Source of the DNA: JARBAU01 sp040414675
GTDB lineage: Archaea > Thermoproteota > Nitrososphaeria > Nitrososphaerales > Nitrososphaeraceae
Assembly (NCBI GenBank): GCA_040414675.1
Contig: JBEDUN010000018.1
Coordinates: 1-11,721, forward strand
DNA: 11,721 bases
Direction: 5' to 3'
The notes under the pieces were generated by a model that saw nothing but the letters and a program-made list of their open reading frames with translations, was not told where the DNA came from and searched no databases. The first letter of the stretch is position 1; each line of letters begins with the position of its first letter. Below, piece by piece: positions 6,538 through 11,721 of this stretch. The translations under genes and the position numbers were made by a program.

Positions 6538-7626
6538 GTGAAGGATGAACTTTATTTCTACGATGAGTTAGAAAAAACTAAAGATTTGTCTTTCTCTATA
6601 AACGAGATAAGATCGTCTATCAATTTTATTTTCAATAACCTTGAAGATGACGAGTGGCTTATCATTCATCCAGGATCTCTGCTATTAGGAACTGGTGTAT
6701 CTATAACTCATGATGTTCTACTGACAAGAATCCAGATAACGATGCCTAAGCATGGAAGGCCCTTATACAATCTGTGCGATTTTATCAAGGAAATAGTACC
6801 TCTTGGTTTAGACTTAATACAGTTACGACACATCCAGAATTTTGGAAGACTTATTGAAAAACTGAACATTCCCTCACATGAGAGAACAAGTACTATGCTT
6901 GTGATATTTGTAGCTGCTAAGCTTCTCAGGTCAGGCTACAGCGTAGATCTTGAACCTCCCAATAAGAAAGGGGGTTTTTGCGATTTGAAAGTATGTAAGC
7001 CTGGACAGAACGATATCTATATTGAATGTAAGGCATTGAATTCACATGAATCAGAACTAAAGCAGAAACGACAGAATTTCATTCAGGCACTTTCAGACCA
7101 CATACTGCGCAAGACTATATCGTTATTACCACCTGATCGTAGCATTATAGTAGAGCTGCCAGATAATTATATGAGAAGACCAAAGACGGACTTATGGATA
7201 GACTCTATTATTTCGTCGCTTAAAGATAAAGAATTTGATCAGTGGAAGCAAGTAACTGGCATAAAATACCGTATACATTTTGGATCATATTCTGGTACGC
7301 TCCCGGCAAGATATCTGGTTGTAGGAAGTGGTATAACGCCTGGATTTTACAATGTGCTAATAACTTCTGCAATGGGAAATGCATCCTCTACGCTCAGAAA
7401 AACAATAAAAGAGGCTAAACATCAAATACCTGATAATCAATATGGGGTTATTATAATACAGACACAGGATTTTGATATCCTGACAAACATTGCCACTGAA
7501 CGATTATCCAGACAAGACTTTTCTAATATTATATGCATAATTGGGATAAATTCGAGTCATGATATTAAGACGATGAGAAAGGAATTTCATACCGCCGCTG
7601 AAAATAGCTTTGATTTAGTCTCCTAG
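6538..7626 (+). CDS. PD-(D/E)XK nuclease-like protein
   Basis: 362 residues from GTG 6538, the first canonical start after an in-frame TAG at 6484-6486; no ribosome-binding site. The core of a PD-(D/E)XK fold is visible. A helix at 113-133 (SHERTSTMLVIFVAAKLLRS) is followed by a strand SVDLEPP. Asp149 (GGFCDLKV) comes next, then a loop and IYIECKAL with Glu163 and Lys165. D149...E163-x-K165 is the metal-binding signature of many restriction and repair nucleases; the usual Pro before Asp is Cys here. The flanking domains are unfamiliar and the C-terminal part (about 240-340) looks alpha/beta. It faces a DNA methyltransferase gene convergently across 192 bp, which suggests a restriction-modification role. 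No substrate or cut site can be read from sequence. Confidence 0.65.
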   Translation: MKDELYFYDELEKTKDLSFSINEIRSSINFIFNNLEDDEWLIIHPGSLLLGTGVSITHDVLLTRIQITMPKHGRPLYNLCDFIKEIVPLGLDLIQLRHIQNFGRLIEKLNIPSHERTSTMLVIFVAAKLLRSGYSVDLEPPNKKGGFCDLKVCKPGQNDIYIECKALNSHESELKQKRQNFIQALSDHILRKTISLLPPDRSIIVELPDNYMRRPKTDLWIDSIISSLKDKEFDQWKQVTGIKYRIHFGSYSGTLPARYLVVGSGITPGFYNVLITSAMGNASSTLRKTIKEAKHQIPDNQYGVIIIQTQDFDILTNIATERLSRQDFSNIICIIGINSSHDIKTMRKEFHTAAENSFDLVS

Positions 7627-7634
7627 TAGTGGAT

Positions 7635-7663
7635 ATTTAATGAGTGAATGATTGCCATTAAAT
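7635..7663. terminator. 8-bp hairpin after the nuclease gene
   Basis: ATTTAATG (7635-7642) pairs with CATTAAAT (7656-7663), starting 8 nt after the stop codon. The stem is AT-rich and lacks a following T-run. It may help end transcription between the convergent genes, but the support is weak. Confidence 0.3.
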
Positions 7664-7818
7664 GACAGTACACTTCAATTTGGTTAACCCTAACCTATAT
7701 TGATTTCAGATAAAGCAGTTTATTTTATGTCACTAGGTAATGCCTTTTGTCTCTGACAATTTAATATCCAATTACTTCCAACAAACTTAGAACGCAAACA
7801 ACAAAGCATATGTACGTA

Positions 7819-8701
7819 TTAATAGCTAATTTCCTTCGCTACCCTTGTTATGCATTCATCCAAGTACTCTTTAACTATTTCAAAACCAATAGAAGATACT
7901 CCAAGTCTTTTACAAGCGACAGCAGTAGAACCTATTCCAGAAAATGGGTCTAATACTACAAAGCTATCTTTCTTGGCAAGTGCATGTAACATTATACACT
8001 TTAGAGGTAATTCGATAGGAAAAGTAGCAGGATGCGGCCTTTCAGATTTATTTTGAATTGTTTCATGTGGAATAAACCATGTGTTACCAGCATCGGTTAA
8101 ATTAATCTCATTGTATCTACCTATGTTGGATTTGTCTTGGTATGGTGCACCAACTGCCCATCTATCTAACTGTACATTGCCTTTCTTCGTAAAATGGAAT
8201 ATGTTTTCATGATTAATTCTTAGAAATCTATTGCTATTAACAGGATCACTATGACCTATAGTTGTATCATCTAATATAACTTCATGATTCTTTTTGCCTA
8301 AGTATTTCCTTGGGATGAATACAGATTTTATCCAATCAATATTATTCTGAAGTACAAAATGCTTCCTTAGAACGTTAGCAACATCCATACCCTTCCATGG
8401 ATTTTTTGGAGTGCTTCCTATATTGAGAAAAAATGATCCATTATCTTTAAGCACTCTCTTGATTTCCATGCCAACAGTTTCAATCCAGGCTAGATATTCG
8501 CTCTCAGGTTTCTTATCATTATATGCTCCATTCCCATACTCAATCCCTATATTATAGGGTGGATGTAACAACTACATCTACAGACTTATCTTTAAGATAT
8601 TCTTGCATTCCAATTTTACAATCTTTCAGGTAGAATACAATATTCCGACCACCCTTAGATTGTAAAATCTTGTATGGAACTTCTAGTCTTATATTGCTCA
8701 T
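7819..8701 (-). pseudogene. Beta-class N4/N6 DNA methyltransferase, frameshifted in motif IV
   Basis: The 5' part starts at ATG 8701 (MSNIRLEVPYKIL) and reads to VDVVVTS at codon 47, then meets a TAA at 8552-8554. The rest continues in another frame from 8562 as PPYNIGIEYG to a stop at 7819-7821. Joining them restores TSPPYN, the catalytic motif IV, and a protein of about 295 residues, normal for this class. The C-terminal half has motif X-like FPIELPLKCIM and the AdoMet-binding motif I (DPFSGIGSTAVA, then GFEI). The order IV before I defines the beta class. The base count fits loss of 2 nt around 8561-8566. It is adjacent to and convergent with a PD-(D/E)XK nuclease-like gene. The enzyme would transfer methyl from AdoMet to adenine-N6 or cytosine-N4; the site is unknown. 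As written, no complete methylase is encoded. Confidence 0.85.
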
Positions 8702-8732
8702 ATTATTAACTTATATTATGTCTTATTTCAGA

Positions 8733-8751
8733 GTTACTGTTGCACAGTAAC
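8733..8751. promoter_or_regulatory. Perfect palindrome upstream of the methyltransferase
   Basis: GTTACTGT (8733-8740), spacer TGC, ACAGTAAC (8744-8751): eight perfect base pairs around a 3-nt centre. It sits 32-50 nt before the methylase ATG, next to the promoter position, so an operator for a dimeric regulator is the simplest reading. The half-site CACAGTAA recurs upstream of the zinc-finger gene at 10490-10497. Confidence 0.5.
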
Positions 8752-8755
8752 TTAA

Positions 8756-8772
8756 TTGCGAAAGGACAAAGC
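8756..8772 (+). repeat. 17-bp direct repeat, left copy
   Basis: ttgcgaaaggacaaagc here is identical to 10650-10666. By simple counting, an exact 17-mer repeat is not expected by chance in a window of this size. The two copies bracket the PRC-barrel-like and zinc-finger genes. Confidence 0.9.
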
Positions 8773-8902
8773 GTCAAATTACAAATACAAATAGTAATGT
8801 CCAAATTCATACTTCAACATACGTTCCTGGACAGGACTGAAGTAAATCCCATTATAGATTACATCAGTATATACATCTTCATAAAATACAATATATACGA
8901 GC

Positions 8903-9136
8903 TTATTCTATATCTACAATAATCGTATTATCATTTTTTCTATCTTCTGAGAATACATTACATCTGGGAATGATTAACTTATTTCCATTACCATCATCAG
9001 ATGATATAATCATCTTATTGTTTTCTTCTATTGTTACATATCCCAACAATAAACCATCCAACGATATCACAGGCTTATTCAAATAATTTGATGACGATAT
9101 AGAGATCGGTTTAATAAAACCACTATGCTCAGTCAT
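8903..9136 (-). CDS. PRC-barrel-like small protein
   Basis: 77 residues from ATG 9136; a TTG at 9163 would add nine residues (MTQGYLQKN), but the ATG is the likelier start. After a short N-terminus, NKPVISLDGLLLGYVTIEEN (about 20-39) and then MIISSDDGNGNKLIIPRC followed by NTIIVDIE give the beta-strand pattern of a PRC-barrel. That pattern is the G/D-G-x-x-(L)-G turn, a second hairpin and a closing strand. PRC-barrels are small beta-domains found in photosynthetic reaction centres, RimM and many short archaeal proteins, usually mediating protein or RNA contacts. The stand-alone form is typical of ammonia-oxidising archaea, and its partner is unknown. It lies between the broken methylase and the zinc-finger gene, inside the 17-bp direct repeats. 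Confidence 0.6.
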   Translation of the reverse strand: MTEHSGFIKPISISSSNYLNKPVISLDGLLLGYVTIEENNKMIISSDDGNGNKLIIPRCNVFSEDRKNDNTIIVDIE

Positions 9137-9481
9137 ATTTTTTTGGAGATATCCTTGAGTCAATTTAAAATAATTAACTTTCTAACGCGAACATAAACAT
9201 CACTAAGCTTTGAAGTGTATTTATAATCAATGATTTCTAAGATCAAGGCCCAGGTCTATTCAAAACCGATGATCAGCTTTTAGTTATTATTCAATCTATC
9301 CATCCATCTAGCACACCTAATTTTAAGCTCAATATAAAGTCGATCCAATAACGGAATGTACATTTGTCATTACGCTAACTACTGTCATATTTTATATCTA
9401 CTTTAAGCGCTCACGCACATAACAAATCCAGATTTCGCCATATCTAATTCAGATTCATCAATTCCCTAACGAATAAATACA
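9137..9481. other. Intergenic between PRC-barrel and zinc-finger genes
   Basis: No gene or repeat is supported. AT-rich sequence at 9161-9180 (ATTATTTTAAATTG on the minus strand) could serve as a TATA region for the PRC-barrel gene. Confidence 0.5.
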
Positions 9482-10381
9482 TTATTGCCGCATTGGACGT
9501 CGTCTTATATTTGCACAATGACGTTCAAATGCTTCGTCTAGAAAAGTATAATCTCTAGTATTATTGAATTCTATTGTTAAATCCGTAATGACCCTCATAA
9601 CAAACTGCGGTGGACAATGAGGCGTCAGTACTAGTCTAATTTGCTCTAACTTTTTTGCTGCAGCTTCATCTACAGCTACATCTTGAAAAGGACTGCGAGA
9701 TGATAGCTGTGATGTCCCATGTTCAGAAGTATTTGTATCGGTTGAGCTTTTTGGAGGTAATAGATAATCAAATGCTTGTAATCGATTAATTATCGGTCTA
9801 ATTTTTGTCAAAAATAGTTCTAAAACATTATCGTTTCCGCCGTCGTAGACGACCTGTTTAGCCAGAGAGGCTAATATAGCATGTACGTTTTCAGACGAAC
9901 GAATTGAGCTTAATAATTTCTCAATCTCTTCAAATTTAGATTGTAAAGTAGTTTGAGATCCACCACCAGGCCATCTTTGTAATTTATAATTTGAGTTGGA
10001 CAATTGTTGTCCAAGAACATCTGAATCTGCGGACGAGTTTTTGGAATCAACATCCTTCGTCACAGATTGAGACACATTTAATTGGCTGATAGGGTCGAAC
10101 TCCCTACGCGATATCGCTCTAGCATCCAATGCATTGTGGTAGTCGTGAGTAAACATTGGTTTATGTGGCTTATGTACCTTGTTTGTATTTCTCATTCGCA
10201 GACGCGGAGGGATTATTGGCTTTGAGCAATCTCCCTTGACCCTTGCTATGATGTAATCGATGTATCTAACGATGTTGGGCTTTTCATGATGAATGTTGAT
10301 ATTGTTCGAGTGTCTTTTTGCGGAAGATTTTCGAGTAAAATCTTCTGCACAAACTGCACAGATCCATTGAGGCTTTGACAT
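9482..10381 (-). CDS. C2H2 zinc-finger protein of archaeal type
   Basis: 299 residues, ATG at 10381. An N-terminal finger is visible: C8-x2-C11-x12-H24-x6-H31 (WICAVCAEDFTRKSSAKRHS, then an NNINIHH segment), close to the eukaryotic-like C2H2 pattern. A basic, proline-rich linker follows (residues 53-80, PPRLRMRNTNKVHKPHKP), then a low-complexity Ser/Asp stretch (100-150), a helical segment near 150-175, and a helical C-terminus ending in RRRPMRQ. Single C2H2 fingers in archaea usually bind DNA, often in viral or mobile-element genes, but a protein-protein role is possible. The remainder has no recognised domain. A TATA-like box 30 nt upstream suggests a nearly leaderless mRNA. It lies inside the 17-bp direct repeats with the PRC-barrel gene. 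Confidence 0.72.
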   Translation of the reverse strand: MSKPQWICAVCAEDFTRKSSAKRHSNNINIHHEKPNIVRYIDYIIARVKGDCSKPIIPPRLRMRNTNKVHKPHKPMFTHDYHNALDARAISRREFDPISQLNVSQSVTKDVDSKNSSADSDVLGQQLSNSNYKLQRWPGGGSQTTLQSKFEEIEKLLSSIRSSENVHAILASLAKQVVYDGGNDNVLELFLTKIRPIINRLQAFDYLLPPKSSTDTNTSEHGTSQLSSRSPFQDVAVDEAAAKKLEQIRLVLTPHCPPQFVMRVITDLTIEFNNTRDYTFLDEAFERHCANIRRRPMRQ

Positions 10382-10410
10382 ATTATTATCATATATTTTT
10401 CTAAAGCTAG

Positions 10411-10418
10411 ATATAAAA
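10411..10418 (-). promoter_or_regulatory. TATA box of the zinc-finger gene
   Basis: The minus strand reads TTTTATAT here, a good archaeal TATA box. Its centre is about 33 nt before the ATG at 10381, so transcription would start within a few nucleotides of the start codon, giving an essentially leaderless mRNA, a common archaeal arrangement. Confidence 0.45.
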
Positions 10419-10467
10419 TAAAAATAAAAAAATATTTTTTAGGCAGTAGAAAAGTTTTAGCAGGTAT

Positions 10468-10497
10468 TGTGCAGCACTGTGCAGCGCTACACAGTAA
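10468..10497. promoter_or_regulatory. Iterated operator-like motif upstream of the zinc-finger gene
   Basis: TGTGCAGC occurs at 10468-10475 and again at 10478-10485, exactly 10 bp apart, with a diverged TACACAG ten bases further on. ACTGTG (10476-10481) also pairs with CACAGT (10490-10495). Helically phased repeats upstream of the TATA box suggest cooperative binding of a regulator. The CACAGTAA word is shared with the methylase palindrome. Confidence 0.42.
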
Positions 10498-10941
10498 AAT
10501 AATACTAGAAAATACTTCTAAGTAGTCAGTCATTTTGAGCTTTCAAAAATAAGTATTCCAAAAAATACCTTATCGTATCACTAGTGGAACTTTCTTCTTT
10601 TCAATATCTTTTTGGCCATATTGTCCGATATGAATGTAAATGATGCACTTTGCGAAAGGACAAAGCAACCTACTTGTTTTAGTTACCTACTTTCATGCGA
10701 ACGTGACAGAATTCAGCTAACCTATATCTTTGGGGCAATTATCCAGCCCTACGAATAGGCTATACGCAGCTTAATTCACGACCGCATGATTGAATACATT
10801 CAGTCAATATTATATACGCATTATTCTTTATTAATATATTATTTTTATATTTTATTACTACAAATCTCCAATATAGACTTTAAATCACAAATCAGTAGCA
10901 ATATTATTGAATTTATTAACATATTAGCAAATATCAAATTA
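10498..10941. other. AT-rich intergenic, no supportable gene
   Basis: Contains the right copy of the 17-bp repeat and an imperfect GTATT/AATAC palindrome near 10552-10572. The very AT-rich part after 10786 gives a long hydrophobic plus-strand frame that looks like composition noise. Confidence 0.45.
10650..10666 (+). repeat. 17-bp direct repeat, right copy
   Basis: Identical to 8756-8772 in the same orientation. Together the copies define a segment of about 1.9 kb that carries the PRC-barrel-like and C2H2 genes. Confidence 0.9.
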
Positions 10942-11085
10942 TCATTTGTGACAATAGGTCTGTTCACCATAGTATGGCACCGGTCGGAGGTATTCGTACT
11001 CCGGCACACGTCTTCCGGTCCGATGTTCCAAATCCACCCCCTCATGGACCTGCTTGTATAGTCTGTGCACCTGATTGATGATCTC
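10942..11085 (-). pseudogene. GC-rich coding fragment of unknown family
   Basis: The minus strand is open from 11085 to a TGA at 10942-10944, with a strongly coding-like, charged composition. It reads EIINQVHRLYKQVHEGVDL, then a HRTGRRVPEYEYLRP segment and ...GEQTYCHK. A TAG at 11086-11088 precedes it directly. The only usable start is GTG at 11070, giving 42 residues. The abrupt change from AT-rich DNA to GC-rich sequence (about 10965-11060) and the missing 5' part suggest a transferred, truncated gene. A local hairpin with a TTCG loop (10985-11003) lies inside it and may be a by-product of the GC content. A competing plus-strand frame (10974-11078) looks less natural. Confidence 0.4.
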
Positions 11086-11099
11086 CTAAATTAGAGAAT

Positions 11100-11130
11100 A
11101 AGGAGAATCGCACAAACATTTCTCCTTTTT
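11100..11130 (+). terminator. Hairpin with T-run
   Basis: AAGGAGA (11100-11106) pairs with TCTCCTT (11121-11127), and the T-run extends to 11130, with more Ts after AGG. This is terminator-like on the plus strand, but no convincing plus-strand gene ends just before it. Confidence 0.4.
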
Positions 11131-11294
11131 AGGTTTTTATATTGGAGGTTTCTGGCTAGACGTTTTACGATAGTTGAGTCTATAAAAGGAGGTTTTCTAT
11201 ACTGTCATGTCGTTAGTGATATCTCTAGTAACTTTGTGCTCGAGGATTTAGTCCTTTGACAGTAACACTTTCTAGTAAAAGTATGGAAAGAGTA

Positions 11295-11312
11295 CTGTCC
11301 AAATTTGGGCAG
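11295..11312. terminator. 18-bp near-perfect palindrome after the 74-codon gene
   Basis: CTGTCCAAATTTGGGCAG is self-complementary apart from one G-T pair. It begins 4 nt after the stop codon of the minus-strand gene at 11316, so a 3'-end hairpin for that transcript is the likely role. Confidence 0.4.
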
Positions 11313-11315
11313 GAG

Positions 11316-11547
11316 TTAATGAATGCTTTCAGGCTTTGCTAACTTCTTAGCACACCACCATTGGCAATACTTGAATGGCTCCAGACTAGCAATCGGACGT
11401 GCGTCTCCCATAGAATACTTGTACCAACCCGCCTTCTTCACTGTGTTAAACCTGTCGTCTTCAGGTCGATAATACCGAATATCATTATATTCAACTGCCT
11501 TTTCAAATTCGTTACAATTGCAATAATCAATAATAACAAACAGACAT
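11316..11547 (-). pseudogene. 74-codon cysteine-rich gene broken by a 7-bp tandem duplication
   Basis: The minus strand from about 11520 to the TAA at 11316-11318 reads CNEFEKAVEYNDIRYY, then RPEDDRFNTVKKAGWYKYSM and on to ...FKYCQWWCAKKLAKPESIH: clearly coding, rich in charged and aromatic residues. From the ATG at 11547 translation stops after six codons (MSVCYY-stop), because two exact 7-bp copies lie at 11521-11534. Deleting one copy gives a clean 74-residue protein starting MSVCYYCNCNEF, with C4-x2-C7-x-C9 and C59-x3-C63, suggesting a zinc-binding protein. I do not recognise a named family. No ribosome-binding site is seen; AT-rich TTTATTTTT about 25 nt upstream fits a leaderless promoter. 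As written it is off; one slippage event would turn it on. Confidence 0.68.
11521..11534. repeat. Perfect 7-bp tandem duplication (caataat x2)
   Basis: Identical adjacent copies at 11521-11527 and 11528-11534. The unit is not a multiple of three and lies between codons 6 and 8 of the minus-strand gene, so copy number sets the reading frame. Confidence 0.95.
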
Positions 11548-11615
11548 CAAGTTATGTTATTCGGAAAAATAAATTAAAATCTGGTCACTATGTCCTAGTA
11601 TTTGTTATTGTACAT

Positions 11616-11721
11616 GTGAGGTGTTGTCCAGCACTAATGGTGCCAACACAATCGCCTGAAAATGAAGGAAGAAAAGAGAGAGGTACAAAAACTTCACGTA
11701 CCACGAAGTCACCAGGATTTA
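11616..11721 (+). CDS. 5' part of a gene running off the window
   Basis: A frame is open to the window end from GTG 11616 (adding VRCCPAL) or, more likely, ATG 11637. From the ATG it reads MVPTQSPENEGRKERGTKTS..., a hydrophilic, Lys/Arg/Thr-rich, probably disordered N-terminus. GAGGTG at 11618-11623 is a possible ribosome-binding site but is 13 nt from the ATG. TATA-like AAATTAAAAT at 11571-11580 lies between it and the divergent 74-codon gene. Only 28 codons are visible, so no function can be given. Confidence 0.35.
   Translation, partial: MRCCPALMVPTQSPENEGRKERGTKTSRTTKSPGF

Larger units (their letters stand above)
11089..11315. other. Intergenic with hairpins, no gene
   Basis: Beyond the hairpins listed separately, TACTGTCA (11200-11207) pairs with TGACAGTA (11257-11264). 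GGAGGTTT occurs twice (near 11145 and 11188) but neither copy precedes a frame of useful length. Confidence 0.45.

Noticed and set aside
7850..8056. 68-codon plus-strand frame
   Set aside because: Antisense shadow of the methyltransferase C-terminal half.
8779..8907. Minus-strand 42-codon frame containing VIYNGIYFSPVQERMLKYEF
   Set aside because: Protein-like and faintly reminiscent of an argininosuccinate-synthase tail, but it has no 5' start, is short, and overlaps the PRC-barrel stop; chance cannot be excluded.
8740..8922. 60-codon plus-strand frame
   Set aside because: Begins inside the palindrome and has no ribosome-binding site; composition is that of AT-rich noise.
10246..10533. 95-codon minus-strand frame
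   Set aside because: Overlaps the 5' end of the zinc-finger gene in another phase and covers its promoter.
10845..11045. 66-codon minus-strand frame
   Set aside because: Overlaps the better minus-strand frame at 10942-11085 in another phase and ends in low-complexity hydrophobic sequence.
10786..11061. 91-codon plus-strand frame, hydrophobic N-terminal half
   Set aside because: The first part is what very AT-rich DNA yields, and the second part is antisense to a much more coding-like minus-strand fragment. No ribosome-binding site.
1..11721. CRISPR array, rRNA, tRNA or insertion-sequence transposase
   Set aside because: No regularly spaced repeats, no conserved RNA motifs and no transposase catalytic pattern were found on either strand.

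Overview
The window looks like an accessory stretch of an archaeal chromosome, most probably an ammonia-oxidising archaeon of the Nitrososphaerales (Nitrososphaera or Nitrosocosmicus type). This is an inference from AT-rich DNA, an Lrp/AsnC regulator with a GGTGAT ribosome-binding site, a stand-alone response-regulator domain, an archaeal C2H2 zinc-finger protein, a short PRC-barrel-like protein and TTG/GTG starts. No rRNA, tRNA, CRISPR array or recognisable transposase was seen. More than half of the window has no intact gene of normal size.

Layout: 1-246 holds the 3' end of a small zinc-binding-type gene and a short ORF. 247-2128 is a gene graveyard: a GC-rich foldable island (about 321-443), a 112-codon minus-strand gene broken by a perfect 10-bp tandem duplication, a strong hairpin with a T-run (1243-1303) and a possible two-frame remnant (1777-2069). 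2129-2653 is the Lrp/AsnC regulator. 2654-3985 is mostly non-coding, rich in nested inverted repeats, with one candidate 41-residue membrane protein. 3986-4573 (minus) is a single-domain response regulator preceded by a 49-residue small protein.

5142-8701 is the most coherent block. A helix-turn-helix protein overlaps a four-cysteine protein of unknown function. Then come a PD-(D/E)XK nuclease-like protein and, convergent with it, a beta-type DNA methyltransferase frameshifted exactly at its catalytic TSPPYN motif. This resembles a restriction-modification or defence module in which the nuclease frame is intact and the methylase frame is not.

8756-10666 is bounded by an exact 17-bp direct repeat and contains the PRC-barrel-like gene and the C2H2 zinc-finger gene. 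The methylase and zinc-finger promoters share an ACTGT...ACAGT inverted motif. 10942-11721 holds a GC-rich minus-strand gene fragment, a terminator-like hairpin, a 74-codon cysteine-rich gene broken by a perfect 7-bp tandem duplication, and the start of a plus-strand gene that runs off the end.

The main theme is recurrent frame disruption: 10-bp duplication, 7-bp duplication, and 2-nt loss in the methylase. The two duplications are exact tandem copies near the 5' ends of small genes, so single slippage events could restore them. Whether this is plain decay, reversible switching or sequence error cannot be settled from the sequence alone.
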